Positions 11,421-24,173 of a stretch of 64,000 nucleotides of DNA are shown piece after piece. The DNA comes from Carettochelys insculpta (lineage: Eukaryota > Chordata > Testudines > Carettochelyidae): positions 317,873,501 through 317,937,500 of the forward strand of contig NC_134137.1 of NCBI RefSeq assembly GCF_033958435.1. The letters are read 5' to 3'. Position numbers and translations under genes: made by a program. Position 1 is the stretch's first letter. Each line of letters opens with the position of its first letter. The notes under the pieces are model-generated. The model was not told the origin of the DNA and ran no database searches. It saw only the letters and a program-made list of their open reading frames with translations.

Positions 11421-12167
11421 ACTTAGTATCTCCATTTCACTCCTTATATTATCGCAGAAAGCTATATTAGCTATGCTGAAAGCACCTATTTTTTCATTTC
11501 ATTTCTAAGTCAGATTGGGGCTTAGATACAGGCTGGATGAGGGAAGGAAAAACAACTGAGATCATGCTTTCAGTGTAGAGAAGCAACAGGCAAAGATGAT
11601 TTCAGCCCCTGAAATTGAGATAGTACATCTGATTTTTTTTCAGGCTCATAAGCAAGAGGCACTTCTCCTGGACAACCGAGTTTCACATTAGCAGTTGTGT
11701 GCACTTGCTAGCCTGGTGATAGGTGGAAGTACGTGTAGAAAGATTATAAACATCAGCTCTTCCTAGGACTGCATATATTTACATTTGTCAAAAAGGCTAT
11801 GATCCTTCCTGTTTGAAGAGGGCTATTGTTTGTGGTAGCTGAGTGTTTAAGGCAATCAATAACAGTCCTGAAAGTCATCAGTTTGAGTCTTGCTCAATCT
11901 TACAGTGGAGTCAGCGAATCTTATTCCCCATAGTCCCAAGCATAAAAACACAGCACTACCTTTTTAACATTCTCAAACCTATACAGGCTATGCATGTTTT
12001 TGACTCAGTTTATCACCAACAATGATCTGTCATGAAGGACAATTATCCGAAGATGCCACTTTCATAGAAGGGAATCTAAATGACGACTAAAAGTAGAACT
12101 AAAAGTAATTTTTCATTTAGACTTACATTTGCCTTTCCTAAAGTATAGATTTACTGATAATTTCTTA
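11421..12167. other. No annotatable feature
   Basis: AT-rich sequence without recognisable genes or repeat termini. Confidence 0.4.
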
Positions 12168-12558
12168 GGTTATGTCTAGATTAGAGCGATTTGTCAACAG
12201 AAGTTTCTGTCGGAAGATATCAGAAGAGTGATCCGCTCTATCGACAGAGAGCAGCCGGATTGCTCAGGCACTCTCTCGACAAAATGGACAATCGGAAGCA
12301 CAGCAGACAGGACAGCCTGGTGTTCTGGAAGTCCTGTCAGTTGACAGAGAGCCCCCCAGAATGTTCAGGATAGCTTTCTGTCAACAGATCTCTGTCAGAA
12401 GCATTATGCCTCATGGGGAGTGGGATAAGATTGTAGATAAAAGTGCTTCATTCTGTTGATATACTGTTGACAGAATGCCTTGGGAATCTGGACACTTCCC
12501 AGGTTTTGTGGACAAAATGCCAATTTTGCCAACAAAACCTTCTAGTGTAGGCATAGCC
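12168..12558. mobile_element. MITE, GTCGAC/TTGTCAACA group (E-related)
   Basis: 391 bp; ends GGTTATGTCTAGATTAGAG and complement GGCTATGCCTACACTAGAAG; flanks TTA and CTA (one mismatch). The interior is rich in TTGTCAACAGA, CTGTCGGAAG and TCGACAGAGAG, the same subterminal vocabulary as element E (54283-58399) and the MITE at 17126-17538. It is therefore probably mobilised by the E family. Confidence 0.7.
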
Positions 12559-13740
12559 CTAGATAGAAAAAAAGTGAATTATTAAATAAGTTAGATAATG
12601 CTCAGATATATCCTGGTCTTACTGAAGTCAATGGAGCCAGGATTTCTCTGTGATGAAAAAAATTAGAAAGGTGAGGCTATTTAAGTGTTTACCTCTCAAA
12701 ACACTATGTCAGTATATCTCAACCTTTTTTTATAAAGTGCCCCTTTTAAAAAAAACTTAAGCAACTGCAGTACCTACAATTTTTAGACACTTGTTTTTTC
12801 TACTATTGGAACACATTTGTTTAAACGACTTAATTGTAACTGGTTGGTTGGAAGAGAGTGCCCAGAGGCAATAAACTGGCCATCATAGTTATGACTGTGC
12901 AAAAAGGATAAGTAAAAAAAAAAAAAGAGATGAACAAAAAATATGTTAATTTTTTATTCATAAAAAAGGTTGAGAAACAATGAGTTTATGTACCCCCTGG
13001 AAGATCTCTGAGTAAGCTTAGGGGTACACGTGAAAGTTAAAGGTTGCATGTGAATGTTTTTAGGGAAACTGTATGCAGCAATTCATTAAAAGGGTATTCT
13101 TTTCTCTCTCATTAATTACCCAGGAAAAGTTTTTTAGGTGTTTAACTATTGCCTTTAGTTCATCATATAAAATAAAAAAAATATTGTCCATCACTTACTG
13201 AAACTCTTACAAAATGGATTAACCCTAGTGCCATTTTTCCACCTGTAACCTAAGTCTTGTGAGGGATTCCTGTTTCTCATGAAAAATATTCCCAGAGGAG
13301 AATTTTTTTCCTCCAGATTATTGGCTGTTACACATAGAAGATAAAACAGATGCATGTTGCATTGGATAAAAACCACAAACATGCATTTCCATAATTTGTA
13401 GTTTATATTTTAAGCAACAGTAAATTATGATCTTCTTAAACTGGAATGCATAACAGATGGTCATAGGTGAATTTAAAGTGATATTTTCTTTAATATAACT
13501 TATACATCTGATTTATTCACAGTAGCAACTTGTTGGGTCCATTAAAATAGATTGAGCAAAATAGGACCTGAGACAAGTATACTACAAAGAGGAATTACCT
13601 GTAACAGGACTTCACTATAAATTCTTTTCTTGTTTATTAGGAGAGAAAAGACTGTAAACACAAGGTTCAAAACAATCCTCATTTTGCAGTGACATGAATT
13701 CATACTATAAAATGTATTTTTTTCTCCCCAAAATCCTACC
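12559..13740. other. No annotatable feature
   Basis: AT-rich, with poly(A) and poly(T) runs near 12727-12760 and 12914-12930. No gene-like signal. Confidence 0.5.
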
Positions 13741-13744
13741 TATT

Positions 13745-14285
13745 TGAATTTGAAATAGGGGCAGGCCGGGAAGGGAAGGTGTGAGCTGAGATCTGAGGTA
13801 GAGCCAGGCATGGGACTTCAGGGAGCAAGGACTGAGGTGAGGGGGGGCAGAGGAACCAAGCTGGGATTGGAAAAGAATGGAGGGCTGGAGCAGAGGTACA
13901 CTGTGATGTATGGGAGAAAGGAGCTGAGCGGTTACAGGCACAAGACTGCTGGGTGGCTAAAGTTGAGGAGTATCGTGGGGAATGGGCTGAGCTGAGCACA
14001 GACCTGGTGTGGGGCAGAGCTTGAGAGAGGGTTGGCTGGGGGGTGGGGGACAGAGAAGGAAGGAGCCAAGCTGGGAACTGGAACACTGGGCAGGGGGAAG
14101 AACTGAGCAGGGTTGATGGGGGAGGCAGAGAGCGAAAGAAGGGTGGGAGGGGACCTCCACGCCGGTGAGGCATGGGGTTGTGACTGACTGGGGAAGGGGT
14201 CTTTGACTGAGGGGTAGCACTTGGGGTTTCCTGGGGGAGCTTGTAGCTCTGTCTGAGGGAGAGGGACAGGGGGCCCATTGACTGT
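13745..14285. repeat. Purine-rich low-complexity block
   Basis: Strong G/A bias on the plus strand. Irregular units such as AAGCTGGGATTGG and AAGCTGGGAACTGG preceded by AGGAACC or AGGAGCC recur at about 13855 and 14065. It looks like a decayed minisatellite; the Pro/Ser-rich minus-strand frames are artefacts of this bias. Confidence 0.45.
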
Positions 14286-15690
14286 GCTACCCTGGGCCCA
14301 TAATTCCTGTCGGCAGACCTGTCCCTGTGCTAAGGGTCCTCAATGCACAGCCTACAGCTGTGTTCCTCAGTTCTTACATGCAGGGAATTATACTCCTACC
14401 AGATCTACTTTCTGCCATTCCAGACCTTTTACCCAGTTGAAAGGGTCCCTTGAAAGGGTAGCAGGAAATTCACCAGCTCTCTTTCTTTTTTCATTTTCAT
14501 TTTTTTTGGCTGTTTCTCATATGGAAGTGCCGGTACCTCAAAGAATTTTCAGTTCTCTATACTTTTTATATTTGTGTTATATTCCTTCATTCTTAACAAG
14601 GTGGACAAAACTGAATGCAATAGCCAGAGGACACCAGATCAGGTTTTATTGTAGCTAATACACCATTCATTTACCCAACTCTATAATAACATTATTTTAT
14701 TTTTTATCCTTTCCTGAATATTTGATGGAAAGTCAATATTCTTCTTCACTAATGCCCAGGAAAGCACTTATAAAAAACTTTATTATGATATTCTGAGCTC
14801 TACTGAAGTCATCCAAAAGAATTAGCACTAAGGCCCTCATGTTGCATTTCACTCTGAAGTTGCATGGTTACACGTCCTTGCTGTAATCCACAGGCAGCAG
14901 CAGCAACAGCAAGAGTGTGTCACAAGGTTATGATATAGTTTCAATGGCACACAGAATGGTTTCCCATTTTGAATGGTCCCTTTCAAAATTTCTTCCTTCC
15001 AGGAGAAGCAGCATAATAGGATTTAGGCTTCTTAAATCTCAAAAATTTCACCTTCCTACCTCATTTATGGTCCTTTGACTTCAGCGCTGTAAAACTTTGG
15101 TAAAAGTGTACCTCATTCTGCCTGTTAGACATGACCTCACTCCTGCAGTCTTGGTATCACCTGGTGGCAGACTCAGTAGGTCCCCGGAAAGATAATATCC
15201 ACAAGAAAAGGGTAAATGTGCATCCCTTAGCAGTATATCATCCAAGTACCCAAGCATAAAAGGTGCCTCAGAAGACCTGCTCTTCTAAACAGGAACCTCA
15301 GTTCCTCTGCAGGTATAATGTATTCAAAGCGAACGTAGTCTGATGTAAACATCAGGGAGCACCACCTAACTACTCAGCTAAGTGCACAGTTCAGCTAACC
15401 AATACTAAGAAAAAAAAAATAAGGTAACCTATGCTGGCAATAAAAAATTCAGTGTAGTCACAAACCAAAAGTTGTTTCAATACGGCCCTCTAAAGCATCC
15501 AGTTACAAACCCAGATTTTTTTTTCACTGCAAAACATGTTGCCTCCATAGGCAATCAAGAAATTTTCCCTGTCCCCTTTTTTAAAAATGCAACCATAATT
15601 AAGTCTAATCCCTCATATCAAGATGTGATGGTACAAAATAGACCAATATTTTTGGTTTATATTCTTCCATTAAATTTATATCTTAAACAG
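14286..15690. other. No gene; possible CR1 fragment near 14580-14665
   Basis: The stretch with ACTGAATGCAATAGCCAGAG resembles a segment I recall from reptilian CR1 3' regions (ACTGAACACAATACTCCAG-like). That is weak. The rest shows nothing. Confidence 0.3.
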
Positions 15691-15693
15691 TTA

Positions 15694-15905
15694 GGCTGTG
15701 TCTACATTTGGGCAAAACTTTGAAATGGCCATGCTAATCACAAATCAGAGAATTTGGACAAATCATAGAATACTAATGAGGTGCTGGAATGAATATTCAG
15801 TGCCTCGTTAGCATGCCACTGGCTGCAGCACATTTCCCTCACACATGGCTCGTCTGCACGGGGGTCCTTTTCGGAAGGACCTTGCAAATGTTGAAATCCC
15901 CCTAT
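15694..15905. mobile_element. Left half of a palindromic Harbinger MITE
   Basis: Starts GGCTGTGTCTACATTTGGGC after a TTA flank, then contains ACTAATGAGGTGCTGGAATG and TGAATATTCAGTGCCTC, which mark the arms of the MITEs at 20664, 25564 and 28303. A second internal motif CCTTTTCGGAAGGACC lies near the break. The right arm and end are missing. Confidence 0.55.
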
Positions 15906-16239
15906 TCCTATAAGCTGAGGAAGTTGTTTCTATAGCAACCACTCTGTCAAGGGGAGGACTTATAACCTCTACAGGCATATAAGAGGAACATTAATTTAAT
16001 TTTGGTTTTTTCACTTTGCGTTTGCAAATATATCCAGTATAGCTTAAGTCGGGAGCCATGATAGTTTAGTCAACTTAGGCTAAAAAGGCCTAGTTTTCTG
16101 CACACTTAGCAGTAATGGATTAATGCAAAAAATCCTTCAGGGACCTTCTGTGTGCAAACAAAAGCAAAGCTAACCATTTGGCATCAATCTTATCCACATC
16201 TTGCAGCTACTTGGAGACATGTATGTACAAACAGACTAA
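15906..16239. other. No annotatable feature
   Basis: AT-rich sequence with no recognisable signal. Confidence 0.4.
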
Positions 16240-16847
16240 GGTCAGGGCAGTGAACACACAGTCTCAGTGATCCCAGGCCCTAGCTCAGGGTGGGGCAGAA
16301 AACAAACAGTCTCAGCAAGGGCACAGGTAATTTATCTGTGTAGGTGGAGATGGGGAAACTACCACCCAGCAGGTGGGTAGTGGGGGAGATGTAGGCCCAC
16401 CCACTCCACTCCTTCCAGGCCTAGGAGCCCTAGTGTTACCCCTTGCTGTGAGGGTCAGTGGGGAATCCAGACTATGACACACTCACCCAAGGCCCTGTAA
16501 CAGTCCTCTCTATCCCCTGGGCCACTCCCAGTCTCCCCTTCAGCACATACCTGGGTGTCCAGTCGGTCTCTCAGAGTTTACAGGGTCAGCTGAGGTCCAG
16601 GCCAGCCTGTGGCTGCCTGCAGGTCCTCTGCCTCCTCATCAGGGAGCATGGGCAGACCTCTGGCTCCCCTGGAGGCTGGCCTCTCACAGAGCCCTTAGGC
16701 TCGGCTTTTATAGCCCTGGCCCTGCCTCCTGACTTCTAGTCAGGTGACCAGAAGGTGCCAGGCTTAGTCAAAATGGCTTCCTGAAGGGGTTTCTCCCTCT
16801 CTGGGTCAGTTGGCAGTGACTCTGCCCCGCTACACATCCCAGAATCA
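16240..16847 (-). repeat. LTR-like repeat block with minus-strand TATA box
   Basis: On the minus strand the block begins TGTGTAGCGGGGCAGAGTC. A well-formed GGGCTATAAAAGCCGAG lies at about 16700-16718, followed by GGGCTCTGTGAG and CT/AG-rich sequence. This resembles LTRs of chelonian gypsy-like retroelements as I recall them. I could not define matching target duplications or an internal region, so the class is tentative. It ends inside or beside a CR1 fragment. Confidence 0.4.
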
Positions 16848-16905
16848 CATTTGTTTTTTCTGCAACAGCATCACACTGTTGCAAATATTCTTGACTATTT
16901 AGTTT
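16848..16905. repeat. CR1 LINE fragment
   Basis: CATCCCAGAATCACATTTG followed by CTGCAACAGCATCACACTG matches a stretch I recall from reptilian and avian CR1 copies. It abuts the LTR-like block, consistent with insertion of the latter into CR1. Confidence 0.5.
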
Positions 16906-17125
16906 AGAAAGTTCATTCTAATAGTAAGAATTTTAAACAAATTCCTTATACTTAAAAATGGAGAATACTATTATCACTTGTGACATCCCTAAAACACCCA
17001 TGCTTTCATTTTAAAGTGAACCAACTGTTCCTCTTTACCGACAAATAATTTTACTTGCCAGGGGAAGTATTTCTATATTTTTACAAAGATGAATACTTCC
17101 AGAACTGAGTGTTCCTCTTCTACTT

Positions 17126-17538
17126 ATCTATGTCTAGATTACAGTGATTTGTCAACAAGAGATTTTGTCAGAACATATCATCTGACAAAACTTCTGTCGA
17201 CAGATTGCAGCCAAACTGCCAAGCAGATCTCAAGAGCGATCTATTCTATCATGATAAAGCAGCCAGATGGCCCAGCCCCTCCACTGGCAAAACGGCCAAC
17301 GGGAAGCATAGCAGACAGGGTTTCCCAGTGTCTCAGAAGGTCCCAGGGCTACCTTGTGTCCCCTGGAATGTCCACACTGGCTTTCTGTCAACAGATCTCT
17401 GTCAACAGTGGCCTTATGCCTCGTGGGGATTGGGATACAACTGTCAACAAAAGTGTTGCATTCTGTCTATTTACTGTCAACAGAATGCCTTGTGAATCTG
17501 GACACTCCCTGGACAAAACCCTCTAGTGTAGACAAGCC
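17126..17538. mobile_element. MITE, GTCGAC/TTGTCAACA group (E-related)
   Basis: About 413 bp with left ATCTATGTCTAGATTACAG and a right end AGTGTAGACAAGCCC; flanks CTT and CTA. It shares TTGTCAACA, TTCTGTCGACAGA and CTGTCAACAGATCTCTGTCA with the MITE at 12168, and the inner segments are clearly homologous (for example AGCANAGCAGACAGG). Confidence 0.7.
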
Positions 17539-20180
17539 CTAGAGTGATAAACATATTCAAAAACGTCCACCAGTAAGAGATGCCATAAATTTTGAGTGTT
17601 ATTCTTGAAATACTTTTTCAGCTGATGTTGTCTTTTGCTACAGCATTGTCTTCTATGGGGCTACAGTACTTCGTTTTACACTGACTAAATATCAGGCCCC
17701 ATGCATCTGGTTTTTAGTAGTGCTGAACACCCCCCAAAATTCTAGTTCAGGATAGTGGGAATTGCAGGTGCTTAGGACCAGCGACAATGAGGTGCCAGGT
17801 GTCTCAGCCTAGGCACACTGAATTAAATCATCCAAATTCAGTGGTCACTTGTCAAAGTTTAGCTGAATTGAATGGACTATTATTTTTCCAGGAAACTGTC
17901 CCATTTTTAGTAGAGAGCTCTAATCAGTAAAATGCATATCTCGAGCAAAAATAGAGTTTCTAAACTTTCAGCTTTCAACTCTTAATTTGAGTTTGATAGA
18001 TTACTTGACAAAAGGTCTGAAGGAATTACTTCATACTTTACCCTATAATTAAGTACATAATGCCCCAGCTTCTGATATCACAGATCACTGTGACACTGTG
18101 AAATGTCACTCCTATTTCTTTCTGCTCTGTCTTTGCAGCATCATTCACGTGAAGGAAGGAGATGGACCCCTGGGTGCATACATAATATAAGACGTTGTTA
18201 CCGCTTCCTAGTTTCCAATAAACTTTTAGAGGAAATATTTGGGGACATGTTTCCAATCCATTTTCTTATTTTGTTGTTTCCAGCTGCTCCTCTTTTTACC
18301 TTTCTTATAAGTTCACCAAAAAGTTGTTTCCCTGGAAACCATGTTTATGGCCCAGTTTTCTTTCCTTGGCCTTTTCTGTTGCCAAGAAAGGAAAACATTG
18401 CTTGGTGATTTTACCAATAAAGATTTTAGGCAAGAAGGTTTTCTTTATTTGACTAAATCAGGGCCCATATGCCTTTATACCTCTATTCCAAATGACAATA
18501 TATGACAAAAGCCTATTATATGAAATTACATTCCATCTTAAGACTAAACGATGCCATGGCTAATAATGTTGTGTGAAAGCATCAGGTCTTACAAGCTACA
18601 CATAGTCAGACTGTGTCAATAAGTGGATGAGGGTCATTTGAAGACTATATAAATTCCTTAGAAAATAGGGGTGGTGATTCTTCCATCTTTACAGTACTCT
18701 ATTAGTGTACCAAAAAGGATCTCAAGCAACACCCCTTTTAAATTAAATTTAAAGTCACAGTCCTAGTGTGACTGGTGAGTACTAAGCATCCTACAGTAAC
18801 TTCTGCCCAGAGACAGCATGTTAATATCTAGGCCAAATCCTAACTTGGACAGTTACATTTTGATTACCTAGTCGCATAGTAATTTAAAATGTATATAGAA
18901 TTCTTTAGTGCCTATACTAAACTATTGTGTAGCATTGCTGTGTGTCATTTCACAGTTGACGTGTGTTTGGTCAGGGTTCTCATTGCTCATTGGTGGATAA
19001 ATTAATCTTTTGTATCTAGTTTATATGTCAATTTGTAAAGCACTTTATTACAAAGGAATTATATTTATTTAAGACATCATTTGTTAACAAGCTAAATTTA
19101 AATCTGAACTTTCCTCTTTAGTATGTCCTTTCCCTTCTGCTATATATCTTTTGGTCTGATGGAATAAGCTTTTCTTTTACAGTAACATTTCCATTACTGC
19201 CATAGACAAAAAAATGTGTATTTATCTCCTTCAGTAAAGGTATCTTTTCATGCAGATTTTCAAACTGGTCAGACTTCCATCAGTTGGCTCTGTCACTGCA
19301 AATGTAAGCTCATTTTCCTTGTCAGTAACAAGCAAAACCTTAGGTATGTCATACATGCAAAAAGCAAAATTTAAAACAAAGAAAAGTTCGATTGCTCAGT
19401 CAGTGGGGTTTTCCATGTCTGAATGATTGACAGAAAAGGACTGAGATAAACATGATAGCTCAGATAATTCAGAGTTTGGTATAATTATATATAAATGAAC
19501 AGTTTGGGGACTGTGGAGTGGATAAGGTCTTTCTGGGTTGCATGCTAGCAATTTAAAGATGTTGGATGTCAATAGAGTTGTCAGTTCCATCCCATTGGGA
19601 GCATATGCTTTGGACATAAGGGATGAAAAATTCCAAAAAGTTTTAACAGCTTCCCTTGTTATTTTGACATTGCACCTGAGTCTTTTTCTTTTAAAAATGT
19701 GCAAGGAAAAGGCCTTCTTTTACCTTAAAAAGCACTCTTTTTGCATCATCCTGACTATAATTTCAAGGTATCTGATTGGCTTTTTTGTGTTTCTATTGTA
19801 CACACACCTGTCATTTAACACATTAAACAGTCTGAAATCTGAAAAGACAACTTCAAGTAAAATAGTGTATATGTTTTGGAAATCATTATTTCTTCATTAG
19901 TATTGACAAGGGACACTTAGAAGTTGCCCTTGGACTTACGTAGGCTTACCTGTGCCACTGGAATCATTATACAGTTACTTTTTGAATAAGAGACATTTCA
20001 AAGACTTGTGATTATTTATGTTCGCTATATTGGAGATCAGAAAGAGCCCAAATCTTGCCATTTTTAAGATATTCTAAAATACCCTCTACTCACATCTTCC
20101 TTTAGAAACACACAAGTCCAGATAACAGTCTGAGGTCATTTCTCATAGAAGCAGACAACTGTACAAAATGGTATCTCTTA
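17539..20180. other. No annotatable feature
   Basis: 2.6 kb of AT-rich, apparently single-copy DNA. No reading frame shows recognisable conservation, and I see no RNA gene. Confidence 0.5.
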
Positions 20181-20459
20181 GAGTGCATCTACATTAGCAA
20201 CTAACTTCAAAGTTAACTTCGAAGTTAGGCATTACTTCAAACTAGCCTGCAGAGAGTCTACTCATGTTTTCCCTTACTTTAAAGTTAACTTCAAAGTAAG
20301 GGAGCCCAACTTCGAGGTCCTTTCTCCATTCCCAGGAATGGAGCAGTGTTCTACTTCGAAGTAGAATGTGTGTAGATGCTCAACTTCGAAGTCTGTTACT
20401 TTGAAGTTGTACTTTGAAGTAAACAACTTTGAAACTATTTTTGCAGTGTAGGCCTAGGC
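20181..20459. mobile_element. MITE, TTCGAA group (B/C/D-related)
   Basis: 279 bp; starts GAGTGCATCTACATTAGC and ends with complement GCCTAGGCCTACACTGC. It is full of ACTTCGAAGTTA and ACTTCAAAGTAAG palindromes and shares ATTCCCAGGAATGGAG with the MITE at 26039. The subterminal repeats match elements B, C and D. The target duplication is not clear. Confidence 0.7.
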
Positions 20460-20663
20460 ACAGTCAAATTTTCAGTGAAAAAGGGATAATGATTGTCTCT
20501 GGGATGGCAATTATATGTATTATTTTAAAATAAATGTGAATGTCTAAATTGACTAAGGCATCTTTCATACTGAGCTACACAGTTGAATCTCACCATGTTT
20601 ATTTATTAGGAGTATGTTTAGCAGAATTCTATTTGCTTATAATTTCAATAGCTAATACTGGTA

Positions 20664-21098
20664 GGCCGTGTCTACACGTGCCCTTCCCTTTTGGAAAGCG
20701 AATTTAAATGGCATGCATTGGAACTGGCTACTGAGGTGTTGATATGAATATTCAGCTCCTTGTTAGCATAATGGTGCCCAGTCATGCTTCACAAAGTGCT
20801 GCTTTTGAAACTCAAACTGGCTGTGTAGAAGCAGGCACTTTGAAATACCCCAGACTTCGAAATTCCCTTACTACCAATTTGTTTTGGGAATAAAGGAATT
20901 TCAAAGTCTGGGATTTATTCCAAAGTGCCCACGTCTACATGGCCAGTTTGCGTTTCGAAATCAGCACTTTAGAAGAGCAAATGGCCTCCATTATGCTAAT
21001 GAGGCAGTGAATATTCATATCAGTGCCTGATTAACCAGTTTCAATCCATGTCATTTAAGTTCCCCTTCTGAAAGGGAGGGACATGTGTAGATACAGCC
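20664..21098. mobile_element. 435-bp fold-back MITE, group of 28303
   Basis: Ends GGCCGTGTCTACACGTGCCC and complement GGCTGTATCTACACATGTCC. The arms are long inverted copies of each other (TGAATATTCA, AACTGG, GGAACTGGCT/AACCAGTTTC, CCAGACTTCGAAATTCC with its complement). It is homologous along its length to 28303-28739. Flanks GTA and ATG do not match, so the target duplication has decayed. Confidence 0.75.
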
Positions 21099-23395
21099 AT
21101 GTTTACTTTTAGACTGTAAAAAGATTAGGACCTATTTTATAGCACTCCCTATAGGAACAGTCTTCGCTCTTGCTAATTCAACTCATTCCTTGATCTAATT
21201 CTGTTCAAGCTCTCTCAAGAAAGCAGTTTTCAGGAACATTAGCTGTTCTACTTAATCTTTCTTAAATAAGAAAATCAAATCTTGTGGATACTTCCTGTCA
21301 AAGTCTGTCTAAGTGAAATAGCTTGTTTCTCAAGTCTGTCCCTCATGCCAATAATTCTAATAACAAACATTCCCTGTTTTTTTCAATCTCAGAGCTTCAT
21401 CAGTAAAGGACTCAACCCAATCTCTCCTTCTGTTTGTTCCTCTCTGAAAGTAGTTCCAGTATCACTCCATTGAGAGCTCTGCCCATAAGCTCTCCAGAGG
21501 GTTTTTCAGTCCCTCATTTGCTGTTGTCTTTTCTTTTATAAAGGTCAGCTAATTAAGTTCCACATCTTAGGTGCAGTGAGCAGGGTAATCAGCCAACCAG
21601 GTTCAGGTCTCCAATCCCAGAGTAGCAATTTTTTTTAAACATGAACAAAAACATTTTTTTTCTATTTTTATCAATCTAAATTCTCGTCATTTTGCAGAAA
21701 ATGTAGTTTTAAGCATTTTTTTCATTCAGTTTTATCTAGTTAAATTTTCTCTGTGGCAGTACAATTATGGGAGGCAATTATTTAATAGGGTAGATGTTGA
21801 GATTCAAGTAGCTAAAGCTCTACAACCATCATGTCAAAATAGGCAGAGTAAATGTCCTTAAACTGTTGTTCTCAAGCAGCATTTTTTCTCATTTTTCCTA
21901 CCAGTAAGCTTTGATTATTATTAAGGGAAGTATTTTTCATTGCTTTGTGTTACAATAAAATCAAAGTTTACCAATATTTACAGAGCAAAATCTCATCTTT
22001 CAGACCTCATTGTGAATCACTACGTACAGGGGAACAAATCCTACTTGCAACCTTGCTGTCTGAGGTTATCTAAAGGGCATCCGTCTTCCTTATCAGATTT
22101 CAACCATTGAGGTACCCTTTTGAGATACGTTCTTGAGGTTTGGTACACATTACCTGTGGATTGTTGTCTCCAAAAGAGAAGGAATGTGACATTTGACATT
22201 TCTATCATAGGTCACTGAAGGTCATGCTATCAATTTGTGAAAACAAAACCAACCAGGAAATGGCCATAAATGTGAAGCTTCCAGTCTAGAGAGAGGAAGT
22301 TCATCTCACATCACCTGCTCTGTTGAATAGATTTTAGGCAAGAAAATTGTCAGACAAACAAGTGTGTCACAGGTGCTGATGTTGATAGCTATGTTCACTC
22401 CAAACCACAAGCTGTTACATATTATTTTAATGTTATGTACAGCAACTTTATTCTGTGGTGATTGGTGCTTCATAATTACAGATAAAATTTACCACTGAAT
22501 GTTCAGATGTTCTGTTTACACAAGCAATTCTGCATTCATGTTTGAAAATATAGCTCTGTCAATTGGGCATGTTAGGAGATTGATTTTTGGAAGGTTGGGT
22601 AACATCTGGCTCATAGGGTTTTCAAAGAAACAGAAAATTATTGAATCAATCATAGCATAGTTCTTGCTCACAGGACTTACATTCTAAATTCTCAGCTATG
22701 TTGTCCTGATGCTTCTAGCTATTCTACACGGACAGATGACTCTGCCCATGCAGAATCTTACTGATTTCAGGTGGTCTCTGTATTTATGCAGGTAATCAGC
22801 AACGCAGACCAGCCCGTGGAAGAGGGGTTTTGTAGTAGCGTGATGTAATTAAATACAACCTATTACCTTTTCGTATCAGTGCAAATTACTCAAGTTGTAA
22901 GTATAGGTTTTTAAGTAATCACATGATTTTGTGGCTGTAATCTTTCCCTGCTCTTGCTCATTTTGTATCTGCTTGTTTTGTTGTGTCTACTTAGATGGAA
23001 AGCTCTGTGGAGCAAAGGCTGTATCATTTTCACCCTCTTAGGAGCTAAATACTTTAATAGTTACTGTAAGCTTTGATTCCTGTTAGAGATCAGAAACCAC
23101 TACAACTAATATTTCCTTTTACATACTTAATTAAGAAATGCAACAACAGTCTTTATGAACTTATTATTAAGGGCATAGCAGAATTAATTAAGAATGCATA
23201 AGATGCTTATCTAGCAATCAATTTAAATATAAAATTTTATGTTTTACAAAGCATGCTGTTAATTATTTGTATTACAGTAGCATCTACTTGTTTTCATCAA
23301 CATGGGGGCCTCTTTGCATACACACAAGAAGAAACACGGTGAAGATTTCACAAGCTAGATACAAAAGGCAGAAAAAAAATGTGGGTGAAAGGTAG
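21099..23395. other. No annotatable feature
   Basis: 2.3 kb of AT-rich DNA without gene, RNA or repeat termini that I can recognise. Confidence 0.5.
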
Positions 23396-23552
23396 CATTA
23401 TTATCCTCCTTTTCCAGATGAGGGTGTGAGACATGAAGAGATTAAGTAATTTACCCAATCACACAGGAAGGTCACACAGGAAATTGGTGACAGGGCTTGG
23501 AAATGAATCCATCTCTTGAATTGTAGTTTAATGCCATAACTACAAGATCACC
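23396..23552 (+). repeat. MIR / CORE-SINE fragment
   Basis: TTATTATCCTCCTTTTCCAG, then AGAGATTAAGTAATTTACCC, then TCACACAGGAA, GACAGGGCTTGG and TTTAATGCCATAACTAC follow in the order of the 3' two-thirds of the amniote MIR consensus. This is a well-established ancient SINE; the copy is diverged and 5'-truncated. Confidence 0.8.
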
Positions 23553-24173
23553 CTTCTTTTTCGACATAGGAAAAAGCATTCGGAAAAGTGTCTATCCCCA
23601 CTCGAACTGGAGAAAAAAGTGAGCAAAAGGTTCTATAAGGGTGCAGGTGACAGTGAATACGTATAAAGAAAATCTTTCAATATATTAACAGAAAATTAAT
23701 AATATTTGCATGTCACCTGTTTGTCATTGACTCAAATAGAGTTATTCTACAAGACAATATTGCAACAGGAGATGATTTCCTCATAATCTGAGATTGCTGA
23801 AAATACATGTAATTTCCTGTTTAAATTTTAGAAGTTTCTACTCCCCACAGAATGTAGAAGATCTTTTTTCCTCTGAAAGAAATAATATTAGACTAGCCTG
23901 GGGATTAATGATGTATCAATAGGAGACTCACAAAAGCTTCTGTGTTTACAGTTTTAATACCTTTAGATGATATTCCTGATAAAGGAAAGAAAAACTGTAA
24001 AAATGAATTGTTCATTTAGCAAATTCATAAAGAAGGATTTGAAAAAAGACATCTTGTCACTGTCTTCATTTGCAATGAAAGGGCAGAGCCTAACAACAGT
24101 GAAGAGCCTAAGAACAGTCCAGTGACACTCAGGAAAGGACACACAAAAGCCTATTTTCAAATGTGGTCACTTA
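23553..24173. other. No annotatable feature
   Basis: AT-rich with no recognisable signal. Confidence 0.4.

Noticed and set aside
13736..14278. 180-aa Pro/Ser-rich minus-strand frame
   Set aside because: Product of the purine-rich low-complexity strand; no conservation signal visible.
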